Assembly (NCBI GenBank): GCA_030654695.1
Contig: JAURWY010000034.1
Span: 248,001 to 312,000 of the forward strand
DNA length: 64,000 bases
Origin: Polaromonas sp.
Lineage (GTDB): Bacteria > Pseudomonadota > Gammaproteobacteria > Burkholderiales > Burkholderiaceae_C
Direction of reading: 5' to 3'
Shown: piece by piece, positions 50,310 to 60,014 of the stretch
Numbering within the stretch: the stretch's first letter is position 1
Layout: each line of letters opens with the position of its first letter
The notes under the pieces: generated by a model
Told to the model about the DNA's origin: nothing
Seen by the model: only the letters and a program-made list of their open reading frames with translations
The model's database searches: none
Made by a program: the position numbers and the translations under genes

Positions 50310-51848
50310 TCAAATTTGAGTGATAGATTGCCGCTTCCAGTTGAATGGCAACAAGTCGGCAAGTTTAGTCACGGGTTGATTGGGCAGGCGCTTGAGCACA
50401 TCGCTAAGCCAAGCATAGGGCTCCACCCCATTGAGCCGGCAGGTACCGATGAGCGAATACATGGTGGCGGCCACGTGGCCACCTCGCTCAGCACCTAGGA
50501 ATAGCCACGCTCGCCTGCCGACGGCAACCGGACGTATGGCGGCCTCGATCAGGTTGTTATCGGGCATGAGGATTCCGTCTTCGGTGTACCGAGTCAACGT
50601 CGCCCATTGCCGTAAGGCATAGCCAAAGGCTTGTCCCAATTCGCTGCGCGCCGGAATGCCGGGGGCATGGCCTGCAAGCCACGCATGGAACTGATTAAGC
50701 ACGGGGCGCGACTGGGTCTGCCGGGTCAGCAGCTTCTGGTCGGGCGGGTGGTCTTTGATGTGGGACTCGATCTCGTAGAGCTTGGCAATCCAGGCCAGCG
50801 CCTGCGCGGCCAGCCCTTGTGGGTTGGGGTCTTTGCGGGCCACCTCAAAGAAATGCCGTCTTGTGTGAGCCATACAACCGACGGCTACGATGGCACCCGA
50901 TTTGAGCAAGGCGTCATAGCCCGAATAGGCGTCGATTTGCAAGTAACCGCGGTAATCCTTCAAGAACCGCTGCGGATGGATCCCCTGACGTGTCCTCGTA
51001 AATTCAAAGACAACCGAGGGCGGGTGCACCGCCCACTGGCCTTGGCCATCTTGGCGCTGACCGGCGCCCAGATAGGCCCACAGTCTGCTGGTGTGTGTCG
51101 TGGCCTTGCTTGCATCGCGCAATTGCACAGTCGTGTCGTCGCTATGCAAGCGAGGCGCTGACAAGGTGTGCGCAATCAGCGGTGCCAGCAGGACACTCAA
51201 CAGCTCAGCGCTGGCGAGTTTCCAATCAGTCAAGGTGGAGCGCGGCACGTCAAAGCCGTGGCGACCCAAAATCATGGACTGGCGGTTCAACGGCACGTGG
51301 TCTGCGTAGGTGGCCGTCAGTATCTGTGCCAACAAGCTGGCATCCGCATTGCTCTTTGGCAATGGAGATGGCTGTGCATAGGCCGTACGCACCGTGCTCT
51401 GGCCGTCTTTGGTGCAGGCATACTTGATGCGAACGTGCTCCAGCACGAGCAAGCGCGCGGGTATGTATTGCAGGGTTTCGCTCAACTCCTCGCCGAGGGG
51501 TTTGACGCTATCGAATTGGGCCACCTGCTGCGCATCTAGGTGGTATTCAATGCGTTGGCGTGGCAGGTCCTTTGGCAATGCCGGGCGGCCCTGGCGATGG
51601 CGCTCGTAAGAGACCTTTTGTTTGACGACGGGCGGCAGAGGTAAATTGAGTATCTCGGCGAAGAGTTCGGACTGTGCGCTCAGGCGCTCACTGCTGGCGC
51701 CAAACTGGGCGTGACGCAGCTTCAATATCTGCTGGTGCATGGCCTCAACGGCGGCGCTGTATTGTGCATGCAGCTTGACCAGGAGCGCCTTCAAAACGGC
51801 ACAATCATCAGGCAGTGTGTCAACGTTCAAAGGGGCCAAGGCGAGCAT
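50310..51848 (-). CDS. tnpC: IS66-family transposase
   Basis: HSDDTTVQLRD..., GYLQIDAYSGYDALLKSG...VGCMAHTRRHFFEV, MPDNNLIEAAIRPVAVGRRAWLFLGAERGGHVAATMYSLIGTCRLNGVEPYAWL. Confidence 0.96.
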   Translation of the reverse strand: MLALAPLNVDTLPDDCAVLKALLVKLHAQYSAAVEAMHQQILKLRHAQFGASSERLSAQSELFAEILNLPLPPVVKQKVSYERHRQGRPALPKDLPRQRIEYHLDAQQVAQFDSVKPLGEELSETLQYIPARLLVLEHVRIKYACTKDGQSTVRTAYAQPSPLPKSNADASLLAQILTATYADHVPLNRQSMILGRHGFDVPRSTLTDWKLASAELLSVLLAPLIAHTLSAPRLHSDDTTVQLRDASKATTHTSRLWAYLGAGQRQDGQGQWAVHPPSVVFEFTRTRQGIHPQRFLKDYRGYLQIDAYSGYDALLKSGAIVAVGCMAHTRRHFFEVARKDPNPQGLAAQALAWIAKLYEIESHIKDHPPDQKLLTRQTQSRPVLNQFHAWLAGHAPGIPARSELGQAFGYALRQWATLTRYTEDGILMPDNNLIEAAIRPVAVGRRAWLFLGAERGGHVAATMYSLIGTCRLNGVEPYAWLSDVLKRLPNQPVTKLADLLPFNWKRQSITQI

Positions 51849-51960
51849 CTTTAGTTAACGTTTCTAGAGCTCAAGCGTTGACAAAATGACGGCCAAAAAG
51901 GCGTAAAAATCGCAATAAAAATGCCTGAATAACGGGCAAAAAAATAGCCCGCCTTGCGCT

Positions 51961-52311
51961 TTAGCTGACGCGCGTCGCACTCACAGTTTTGAAGCTACTT
52001 TGAGCGATCGGCATGCCCTCCAGCCAAGCTGATAACTGCGCCATGTTCAGGCCTGCCTTGGCAATTTCACCGGGGCGTGCAAAGCGTGCGCCTTCGAGCC
52101 GTTTGTACCAAAGGGCAAAGCCGGTTCGGTCCCAGTAAAGGATCTTGACGCGGATGCGGTGGCGGCACAAAAAAACAAAAAGATGACCTGATAGTGGGTT
52201 GGCGCTGAACAGCGGCTCTACCAGCACAGCTAGGGCGTCAATCGATTTACGCATGTCCACCGGATGCTCGCAGATCCACGCGCAAGTGTTGGAGTTCACC
52301 AGCATCGGCAA
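51961..52311 (-). CDS. tnpB: IS66 accessory protein TnpB (IS66 Orf2)
   Basis: VDMRKSIDALAVLVEPLFSANPLSGHLFVFLCRHRIRVKILYWDRTGFALWYKRLEGARF. Confidence 0.95.
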   Translation of the reverse strand: MPMLVNSNTCAWICEHPVDMRKSIDALAVLVEPLFSANPLSGHLFVFLCRHRIRVKILYWDRTGFALWYKRLEGARFARPGEIAKAGLNMAQLSAWLEGMPIAQSSFKTVSATRVS

Positions 52312-52313
52312 GC

Positions 52314-52778
52314 CTAACGAAATCCGCCGCCGCTCAGGCGCTCGGTGATGATTCGCATGACACGGTCAGCATAGTGGCCCGTGAGCGCCACATCAACGCC
52401 ACCGAGTTTGATGGACAGCTTGGCGTCACGGCCCTGGTGCTCGGCATCCGTTCGCGCAGAGAATTGTGGCGACTCTTTTGCAGGGCTGGCCTGCGTTGCG
52501 CTCAATGGCACAGCCAAGAAGCCTGGCAGCGACTGGATCTCAGATTGCACCTCTTGGTGCGGTGTCGGCAAGCTGCTGTGCAACTGCTGCCTCAACACCT
52601 TGCGCCATTTGAAGAAGGTGGCCTTGGCAAGCCCGCGCTCCAGACAAAACTGACTCAGGCTAAGGCCTGAACTTTCGTGGTCACGCACAGCCTGCCGCCA
52701 GAATTCTTCACCGTGTCGGGTCAGTGGTGCGCTGTTGCTGCGTTGCGCCACTTCTAAAAAGTTGGGGGTTGGTTCCAT
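52314..52778 (-). CDS. tnpA: IS66 accessory protein TnpA
   Basis: FWRQAVRDHESSGLSLSQFCLERGLAKATFFKWRKVL helix-turn-helix. ORF opens at 52802. Confidence 0.88.
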   Translation of the reverse strand: MEPTPNFLEVAQRSNSAPLTRHGEEFWRQAVRDHESSGLSLSQFCLERGLAKATFFKWRKVLRQQLHSSLPTPHQEVQSEIQSLPGFLAVPLSATQASPAKESPQFSARTDAEHQGRDAKLSIKLGGVDVALTGHYADRVMRIITERLSGGGFR

Positions 52779-53180
52779 ACGGCTTAGGATGCCTGCGATC
52801 AACTACCTCCGCAATATGGGGATTCGCGGACAGTTACATCGTGACGGGCACGCCGTTCTACGCCATCGGCACGGTGTTGCGCATGTATTTCGGCAGACTG
52901 CGTGGCTCTGTGCGGCCTTGGCTTATGGATTGGTGACCGGATCTCATCACCCCTGCCCTTACCTTAACGCTCGAGGTGGGTGTGGTCCGGCTTTTCGATC
53001 TAGCGATAAGCTCCGATGGTTTTTTTGCACTTAACAAGCTGCCGTGCAAAAAATATCGGATTGAAGAAGGAAGAGCTGATCCAACTGCTAAAAAACGAGA
53101 CTGTCTTCAACGTGCTTTTTCACACTTTTTTCACACTCGCCTAAATAATCAACACTTGTCCACCACACTTCAGAAACCAA

Positions 53181-53223
53181 AAAACCCCGTAAGCTGTTGA
53201 AAATCAACGACTTACGAGGTTTT
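53181..53223. terminator. Terminator hairpin downstream of intact tRNA-Val
   Basis: AAAACC(C)CGTAAG-ctGTTGAaaaTCAACga-CTTACG AGGTTTT. Confidence 0.65.
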
Positions 53224-53228
53224 ATATT

Positions 53229-53305
53229 TGGTAGGCGCGAATGGACTCGAACCATCGACCCCCACCATGTCAAGGTGGTGCTCTAACCAGCTGAGCTACG
53301 CGCCT
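53229..53305 (-). tRNA. tRNA-Val (GAC)
   Basis: AGGCGCGTAGCTCAGCTGGTTAGAGCACCACCTTGACATGGTGGGGGTCGATGGTTCGAGTCCATTCGCGCCTACCA; anticodon GAC; encoded CCA. Confidence 0.95.
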
Positions 53306-53403
53306 GTACTGTTCGATCTAGTCATTGTAGCAGTCAGAAACATCGATTCTGGACAGGCATCTAAAAATTGACGTGGAAACATTCCTACAACTTAAAAGCG
53401 GGC

Positions 53404-55638
53404 TCAACGCCTCCGCGCAGCGCGCACCCCGGCAACCTCAGCCACCACGCCCAGCACATGATTCAATCGGCCTGAGTCGCCCACTTCTACCGTGAAGGTC
53501 ATCCACGCGGTACCGCCCCGGTTGTCTTTGACCGATTGCGTCTGGACACCAATGACGTTCATTTTTTCTTTTGAAAAAACTTCTGAAATATCGCGCAGCA
53601 GACCTTGGCGGTCGGTCGCCTCGATCGCCACATCGACCGGATACAAGGCACCAGCGGCAGCCTGTTGACCACCCCACGCCACATCAATCACACGGTCTGG
53701 ACTGCCGGACGCCATGTTGCGAAAGTTGCTGCAGTCAGCCCGGTGAATACTCACGCCGCGGCCTTTGGTGACGAAGCCCAAAATCGCATCCGGCGGTGCC
53801 GGCTTGCAGCACTTGGCCAACTGCGTCAACAAGGAGTCGAGGCCCACCACCAGCACCCCGCCCGAAGTGCTTTTAGCGGACTTGTCCGAGCGCGGCTTTT
53901 TGGCCAGAACGTAATCGTCTTGGGTTGGCGATGGCTCAGGCGGGTTGAGCATGTTTTCGATGGTGCGCAGCGACAACTCGTCTTTGCCAACCACCTCAAA
54001 CAGGTCTTCTGCATTTTTGAAACCCAGCTGCGATGCCAAGTCGTCCAGCTTGATGGCCGTCTTGCCTTCACGCTGCAGTAATTTTTCAACCGCTTCCCGG
54101 CCACGCGCCACCGTCTGCTGCATGGCTAAGCCATTGAACCAAGCGCGCACTTTGGACTTGGCCCGGGCGCTCGACAAAAAGCCCAGCTCCGGGTTCAGCC
54201 AGTCGCGCGACGGCCCGCCTTCTTTGACGGTGATGACCTCTACGGTCTGCCCATTTTGCAAGGGCGTGTTGAGCGGTACCATGAAGCCGTCCAGACGTGC
54301 ACCACGGCAACGATGGCCTAGGCTGGTGTGAACGCTGTAAGCGAAGTCGACCGAGGTGGCACCGCGAGGAAGTTCAACCACAGCCGCCTCAGGTGTCAGA
54401 ACGTAAATACGGTCTTCAAAAAGACCCTGCCCGGCACTTTGCGCCTTGGCCGACAGGGGGCCAGACAGATCGCGTTCCCAAGCCAACAATTGGCGCAGCA
54501 CCGCGATCTTGGCGTCGTACTCGCTGCTGGCTGAGACACCCGCGTAGCCCTTGGTGCCCGCTTCTTTGTAGGCCCAGTGCGCTGCCACGCCGTGTTCTGC
54601 ATGGTCGTGCATGGCTTGCGTGCGGATCTGGATTTCAACCGCGCGCCCAGCGTCATCTCGGACCACGGTGTGCAGCGATTGGTACCCGTTGGCTTTGGGT
54701 TTGGCGATGTAGTCGTCAAACTCACCGTCGATCGGCGTGTAATTGGCATGCACAAAAGCCAGCGCGGCGTAGCAGCCTTTGACGTCAGCAGCGATCACAC
54801 GCAGAGCGCGAATGTCAAACACCTGGTCAAAGTCCAGCGACTTGCCACGCATCTTTTTGACGATGCTGTAAATGTGTTTGGGCCGGCCCTGCACCAGCGC
54901 CGCAATGCCCTGCTGATTCAGTGAGCGCTCGAGTTGCGCCCGCAGCGTCTCCATGAAGCCTTCACGGTAAGCGCGCTTTTCGTCGAGCAGGCGAGCCACT
55001 TGCTTGTAGGTGTCGGGTTCAAGAAAGCGGAAGGCCAAATCTTCCATTTCCCATTTGAGCTGCCAGATGCCCAAGCGGTTGGCCAAGGGCGCAAACACAT
55101 GCAGCGACTCATGCGCCAGTGAAGGCGGCGGCTCTTGCTTGCTGGCAGCGCAATAGCGCAGGGTCTGCAACCTTGACGCCAACCGCAACATGACCACGCG
55201 CAAGTCGCGCGAAAACGCCAGTAGCATTTTGCGCACATTTTCAGACTGGACTGCCGGGTCTTCTGTCAACTGTGCATGGGCATTGGCCGTGCGCGCCTGA
55301 CGTTGCACGTTCACCAGTTTGTTGGTTTCAAGTGCGAGCGTGGCGAAGTTTGCACCAAAAGCTTTGGTGATGACCTCCAGCGGCTTGTTCAGGTGCGGGC
55401 ACGAATGCACCAGATAAATGGCGGCCTGCATTGCCTCGCTGCCGCCGATTGATTTGAGAATGGCGACCACCGCATCGGCATGGGCCAGAATGTTTTCGCC
55501 CGTGTCTAGCGACTCACTGCCAATCAGCGGTTCGGCAAAAGCGCGAGCGCGCAGCAAAGCCTGCGGCTGATCTAAAGAGGTGTCCGCCGTGGCGGCCAGA
55601 ATCGCACCACTGTCGGTCAGTGTTCCATTACTTTTCAT
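53404..55638 (-). CDS. relA: RelA/SpoT-family (p)ppGpp synthetase
   Basis: HD-region, synthetase FDQVFDIRALRVIAADVKGCYAALAFVHANYTPIDGEFDDYIAKPKANGYQSLHTVV, TGS and C-terminal ACT. HD residues appear degenerate. Confidence 0.92.
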   Translation of the reverse strand: MKSNGTLTDSGAILAATADTSLDQPQALLRARAFAEPLIGSESLDTGENILAHADAVVAILKSIGGSEAMQAAIYLVHSCPHLNKPLEVITKAFGANFATLALETNKLVNVQRQARTANAHAQLTEDPAVQSENVRKMLLAFSRDLRVVMLRLASRLQTLRYCAASKQEPPPSLAHESLHVFAPLANRLGIWQLKWEMEDLAFRFLEPDTYKQVARLLDEKRAYREGFMETLRAQLERSLNQQGIAALVQGRPKHIYSIVKKMRGKSLDFDQVFDIRALRVIAADVKGCYAALAFVHANYTPIDGEFDDYIAKPKANGYQSLHTVVRDDAGRAVEIQIRTQAMHDHAEHGVAAHWAYKEAGTKGYAGVSASSEYDAKIAVLRQLLAWERDLSGPLSAKAQSAGQGLFEDRIYVLTPEAAVVELPRGATSVDFAYSVHTSLGHRCRGARLDGFMVPLNTPLQNGQTVEVITVKEGGPSRDWLNPELGFLSSARAKSKVRAWFNGLAMQQTVARGREAVEKLLQREGKTAIKLDDLASQLGFKNAEDLFEVVGKDELSLRTIENMLNPPEPSPTQDDYVLAKKPRSDKSAKSTSGGVLVVGLDSLLTQLAKCCKPAPPDAILGFVTKGRGVSIHRADCSNFRNMASGSPDRVIDVAWGGQQAAAGALYPVDVAIEATDRQGLLRDISEVFSKEKMNVIGVQTQSVKDNRGGTAWMTFTVEVGDSGRLNHVLGVVAEVAGVRAARRR

Positions 55639-56569
55639 CTGCGGCCATTAAAAAATCAGCAACGACCGCGACCTGGTCTGCGGACGTCATGGTCGGTGCA
55701 TGGCCGACGCCTTTGAACTCCACCAACCTTGCGCGCGGGCCGCTTTCCGTCATGGCCTTGGCGGTGTCAACGCTCAACAAATCTGACTCAACACCGCGCA
55801 GCAGCAATGTGTTGGCAGAGATTTGGTCATACAAGCGCCACAACAGAGCCTGTCCTTTTTCGGTGGCGGTTTCAGTCGCGGCACAAAAAGGCTCGGCAAT
55901 GGCCGGGTCGTAATGCAGCTTCCAACGCTTAGGCGCTGTAGTGTCTGGATTGTCAACAAGCCGCAGCATCGGCGTGGACAGGGCCAGCCACTGCGCTGGC
56001 GTGTGCGGCCCAAAGCTTGACGATGTCGCCCACATGGCGTCAGCCGCCTGTTGCACTGATTCAAACTCACCGCTCTTGCCCAAATAGGTGCCGATGCGCT
56101 GAAGTGCAGACCATTCAACCGTGGGTCCAACGTCGTTCAGCACCAATTTTCGCACGCGCTGCGGCAGCGGTAAATCTGGCTGACCACACATCAAAAGGCC
56201 GATCAAACCACCCATGCTTGTGCCGACCCAATCCAGCACACCGATGGGTGCTTCAGCTTGCAGCTTGGCAAACAAGGCGAGCATGTCCGCCGCATAAGCC
56301 GGAATTTGGTAGCCCGCCGGGTCTTTCAGCCAGTCACTTTGGCCGCGGCCAACCACGTCAGGGCAAATGACCCGCAAAGATGATCCGGCCACACTGGCGC
56401 GCTCACACAGGGCGCGGGCCAGCACGTCAAAGTCTCGGCCCTGCCGCGTCAAACCGTGCACGCACAACACCACATGGGCGCTGGCAGGGTCGCCCCATTG
56501 CCAGTAGGCCATGCGGTGAGAACCCGTGGCATCGGGGCAATTGACGAAATGAAGCGTCGGCTGAATCAT
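55628..56569 (-). CDS. Alpha/beta hydrolase
   Basis: VVLCVHGLTRQGRDFD; DWVGTSMGGLIGLL nucleophile elbow; overlaps relA start. Confidence 0.85.
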   Translation of the reverse strand: MIQPTLHFVNCPDATGSHRMAYWQWGDPASAHVVLCVHGLTRQGRDFDVLARALCERASVAGSSLRVICPDVVGRGQSDWLKDPAGYQIPAYAADMLALFAKLQAEAPIGVLDWVGTSMGGLIGLLMCGQPDLPLPQRVRKLVLNDVGPTVEWSALQRIGTYLGKSGEFESVQQAADAMWATSSSFGPHTPAQWLALSTPMLRLVDNPDTTAPKRWKLHYDPAIAEPFCAATETATEKGQALLWRLYDQISANTLLLRGVESDLLSVDTAKAMTESGPRARLVEFKGVGHAPTMTSADQVAVVADFLMAADEK

Positions 56570-56662
56570 GGCTTAAATCGTTTTTAACTGAATTGATAAT
56601 AGAGATAGCGCTAAACAAATAGCACCGACTGACTTGATCCTAATTCATCCACAGGAAACCCC

Positions 56663-57433
56663 ATGCTCAAAGGTAAAACAGCACTCGTCACCGGCTCCAC
56701 CAGCGGCATCGGTTTGGGCATTGCCAAATCACTCGCGGCGCGCGGCGCCAACATTGTGGTGAATGGCTTCGGCGACCACGAAGGCCCCAAAGCGGAGATT
56801 GCAGCACTCGGTACGCAAGTTGCGTTCCATGGCGCGGACATGAGCAAGCCCTTAGAGATTGAAGAGATGATGACCTTCGCTGCCAAACAGTTCGGTCGGG
56901 TCGACATTTTGGTCAACAACGCCGGCATTCAGCATGTCGCCAAGATTGAGGATTTTCCGATCGACAAATGGGACGCTGTGCTGGCCATCAATTTGTCCAG
57001 CGCTTTTCACGCCATGCGCCTCGCCCTGCCCGCCATGAAAGCCGCCAACTGGGGCCGCATCATCAACGTGTCGTCTGCTCACGGCTTGGTCGGCTCGGCC
57101 GAAAAATCAGCTTACGTGGCGGCCAAACACGGGCTGATCGGCCTGACCAAAGTCGCCGCACTAGAGACAGCCACCAGCGGCGTCACCTGCAACGCGATCT
57201 GCCCAGGCTGGGTCTTGACGCCCTTGGTTCAAAAACAAGTTGACGCCAAAGCGGCCGCACAAAACATCAGCAACGAAGAAGCCAAACGCCAGTTGCTGGG
57301 AGAGAAAGAGCCCTCGATGCAGTTCACCACGCCCGAAGAACTCGGCGAGTTGGCGGTGTTTTTCTGCTCACCCGCAGGCAACAACGTGCGCGGCGTGGCT
57401 TGGAACATGGATGGCGGTTGGGTGGCTCAATAA
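56663..57433 (+). CDS. bdhA: 3-hydroxybutyrate dehydrogenase (SDR)
   Basis: MLKGKTALVTGSTSGIGLGIAKSLAARGANIVVNGFGD ... YVAAKHGLIGLTKV; NAICPGWVLTPLVQKQ. Confidence 0.9.
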   Translation: MLKGKTALVTGSTSGIGLGIAKSLAARGANIVVNGFGDHEGPKAEIAALGTQVAFHGADMSKPLEIEEMMTFAAKQFGRVDILVNNAGIQHVAKIEDFPIDKWDAVLAINLSSAFHAMRLALPAMKAANWGRIINVSSAHGLVGSAEKSAYVAAKHGLIGLTKVAALETATSGVTCNAICPGWVLTPLVQKQVDAKAAAQNISNEEAKRQLLGEKEPSMQFTTPEELGELAVFFCSPAGNNVRGVAWNMDGGWVAQ

Positions 57434-59016
57434 AAGAGAACTTGGTGCAAGGCCTCGACAAGCCGCTGCAATTCAGCGGCGTTTTTGGCCGTGCCGTAAA
57501 CATAGCGATCGGGTCTGACCAAAACGACCGCTGTATCAAGTTCATCAAGCCACTTCTTGAAAACACCCTCACGCTCGGTGACAACGAGCGCAGGGAGCAC
57601 GTCCAAACTCGGGTGTGCTTCTGATCGGACAAGCACTTGCGATCCTTGAAGGCGTTGCCATTTTTCAGCGCTTTCCACATCAAGCCAAGCAAGCGATTCG
57701 ACAGACGCCGATACCAGCAGGAAGCCCGGTCCCACCAGATCGTCAAACCGATGAAAAGGCTCTGAACCCGTCTGCACCCAAGGCTGAACAAACAAGGTTC
57801 CGGCACCCCCACGCGGTTGAGACTTTGCGTCCCTATCGATCAAGCCGCTCTGCAAACCCGGAATGAATTTCTGCCGAACAGTTTCCGCCTTGCCTGCAGC
57901 CATTTCTTCAAGCAATCGGGCATCACGTTGCCGTGCAGCCGCCTCATCAAGTTCACCGATGATCAGACCAAACGACTTGGCGTGGCTGACGATGGTCCGA
58001 ACATGGGGTTTACGCTCTTCGCCGTAGGTGTCGAGTAGTTGAGGGCTTGCGCCCAGTCGCTCGACGGCATCCAACTTCCAGACCAGATTGATCGCGTCCC
58101 GAATGGCGGCGCACAGCCCCTGACCCAAAAATGGCGGCATCTGGTGTGCGGCGTCACCCATCAGAAAGACCCGGCCAAAGCGCCATTCGTGCACGACCAA
58201 TGCATGAAAGCGATAGACCGCATGTCGACACAACTCCAAAGCATGGGTGTCCACAAATTCGGCCAGCACCTGACGGATGGATTGCTCGCTGGAAAAATCA
58301 GCCGGTTTTTCGCCGGGCAACATCTTGATCTCCCAGCGACGCAACTGACCCGGTCCCACAATGTAAGTCCCAGGGCGCGACGGCCGGCAGTACTGCACAC
58401 AACGCGGTGGCAGCTTGACATCAGCACGCAACCAAGCGTCGACGACGATCCAGTACTCATCAAATGCAAGATCATCAATCGCCGCTGAAAACTGCTCCCG
58501 CACAGGACTTCTTGCACCATCACAGGCGACAACGTAACGGGCCTCAAATGCGAGCATCTGCCCGTCTTCAAGGCGTCGAACGTTCACCGTCGCAGAAGCA
58601 TCGGTCTGGCTCAAGCTGACGAATTCATGCTGCAGAAAAACGTGAACCTGCTCGAAACGCTCCACGCCTTTGCGCAGGGTGGCCTCAAGCTCCGGCTGCA
58701 CAAACATCCAAGTCGGCTCCCAAGCCAGCGGGTGCGGTGGCGGTTGCGGATAAAACCGTTTGATGGTTTGCCCCTCAACACCGACAAAATCAGTCCCGGG
58801 ATGCGGCACGGTAGACCGGGCGATGTCGTCAGCCAATCCACACGCTTGGAAGACGCGCATGGCCTCGTGGTCAGCGGTGATCGCCCGCGGCTTGTCGTAA
58901 ATCGCGGGGGCTTGTTCAATCACCGCGACCCGATACCCACGTTGGCCCAAAAGATTGGCCAGGGTGGCACCGGCAGGACCATAACCAACCACCAGCACAT
59001 CAAACTGCGTCATCAA
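57427..59016 (-). CDS. FAD-dependent monooxygenase (MhpA-like 3-(3-hydroxyphenyl)propionate hydroxylase type)
   Basis: VLVVGYGPAGATLANLLGQRGYRVAVIEQ; RVFLMGDAAHQMPPFLGQGLCAAIRDAINLVWKL. Confidence 0.87.
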   Translation of the reverse strand: MMTQFDVLVVGYGPAGATLANLLGQRGYRVAVIEQAPAIYDKPRAITADHEAMRVFQACGLADDIARSTVPHPGTDFVGVEGQTIKRFYPQPPPHPLAWEPTWMFVQPELEATLRKGVERFEQVHVFLQHEFVSLSQTDASATVNVRRLEDGQMLAFEARYVVACDGARSPVREQFSAAIDDLAFDEYWIVVDAWLRADVKLPPRCVQYCRPSRPGTYIVGPGQLRRWEIKMLPGEKPADFSSEQSIRQVLAEFVDTHALELCRHAVYRFHALVVHEWRFGRVFLMGDAAHQMPPFLGQGLCAAIRDAINLVWKLDAVERLGASPQLLDTYGEERKPHVRTIVSHAKSFGLIIGELDEAAARQRDARLLEEMAAGKAETVRQKFIPGLQSGLIDRDAKSQPRGGAGTLFVQPWVQTGSEPFHRFDDLVGPGFLLVSASVESLAWLDVESAEKWQRLQGSQVLVRSEAHPSLDVLPALVVTEREGVFKKWLDELDTAVVLVRPDRYVYGTAKNAAELQRLVEALHQVLFY

Positions 59017-59022
59017 AGCACC

Positions 59023-59934
59023 TTACACATGGCGTGAAACGTCAGCATTCAAAAGTTCGAGCACGGCGGCAGCAAACACCGCCGGCACTTCTTGCGGCAT
59101 GTTGTGGCCAACACCGGGGACCACTCTGTGTGAACGCGGACCTGTGAAACTTTGCGCAGAAGCACCCGCTTGTGAAGGCGCACGCACACCATCGTCAGCA
59201 CCGTCAAACGTGATGCTTGGCACCGTGATCGGCGGCTGCTTGGCCAAACGGGCCTCTATGTCTAAATAAGCCGGATCACCCGCAGCCAAAGCAAAGCGAT
59301 GGCGATACGACTGAATCACAACGTCGACGAAATCAGGGTTGTCAAACGCCGCTGCGCTTCGCTCAAAGGTCTCCTGGCTGAAGTTCCAGGTTGGCGACCA
59401 CAGCTTCCACAACAGCTGCGTCACAGCACGACGATCTTTCTCCAGACCGGCACGACCCCGCTCGCTGTGAAAATAATACTGATACCAAAGCATGTGCTCC
59501 CTCTCCGGTGCATCCGGCACCATCGCACGCGCAATATTCTGGATGTTGTAACTGTTGAAAGACACCAGACCCGAACAACGCTCAGGCCAAAGCGCGGCAA
59601 CCACACAGGCGGCGCGACCGCCCCAGTCATAACCCGCCAACACGGCACGCGGTATCCCTAAGGCATCCATCAACGCCAGCAAATCGGCGCCCAGTGCGGC
59701 CTGCTCACCGGAGCGTGGCGTCTGCGCATTTAAAAACCGGGTCGGTCCGAAACCACGCAAATAAGGCACGATGACTCGGCAACCAGCGGCCGCCAGAATA
59801 GGCGCGACTTCTGCGTAAGCCTGAATGTCGTAGGGGAAGCCATGCATCAAGAAAACAGGCGATCCGTCTGGCGGCCCGGATTCCGCGTAAGAGACATCAA
59901 GCACGCCTGCGTTTATTTTTTTCAGTGATGTCAT
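59023..59934 (-). CDS. Alpha/beta hydrolase (epoxide hydrolase-like)
   Basis: VFLMHGFPYDIQAYAEVAPILAAAGCRVIVPYLRGFGPTRF; AVLAGYDWGGRAACVVAALWPERCSGLVSFN. Confidence 0.85.
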   Translation of the reverse strand: MTSLKKINAGVLDVSYAESGPPDGSPVFLMHGFPYDIQAYAEVAPILAAAGCRVIVPYLRGFGPTRFLNAQTPRSGEQAALGADLLALMDALGIPRAVLAGYDWGGRAACVVAALWPERCSGLVSFNSYNIQNIARAMVPDAPEREHMLWYQYYFHSERGRAGLEKDRRAVTQLLWKLWSPTWNFSQETFERSAAAFDNPDFVDVVIQSYRHRFALAAGDPAYLDIEARLAKQPPITVPSITFDGADDGVRAPSQAGASAQSFTGPRSHRVVPGVGHNMPQEVPAVFAAAVLELLNADVSRHV

Positions 59935-60014
59935 CGTTAGCTCCAGTGAGATGGCCCTATTTTCCACTCAAGCACATGGCCTGTCTTGTGCAACCCATGG
60001 CGGCGCACCGTGTA

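Larger units (their letters stand above)
49718..52838 (-). mobile_element. IS66-family insertion sequence (c. 3.12 kb) with 28-bp perfect terminal inverted repeats
   Basis: Left end GTAACTGTCCGCGAATCCCCATATTGCG (49718) and right end CGCAATATGGGGATTCGCGGACAGTTAC (ending 52838) are exact reverse complements. Encloses tnpA, tnpB, tnpC and one extra ORF. Confidence 0.88.
45342..53228. mobile_element. Putative tRNA-Val-integrated genomic island (c. 7.9 kb)
   Basis: Bounded by tRNA-Val 3'-end direct repeats. Contains integrase remnant, two TA modules, catabolic pair, IS66-family element. Confidence 0.7.

Noticed and set aside
52858-53049. 63-aa minus-strand ORF between the IS66 right end and tRNA-Val
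   Set aside because: No recognisable similarity; likely island debris.
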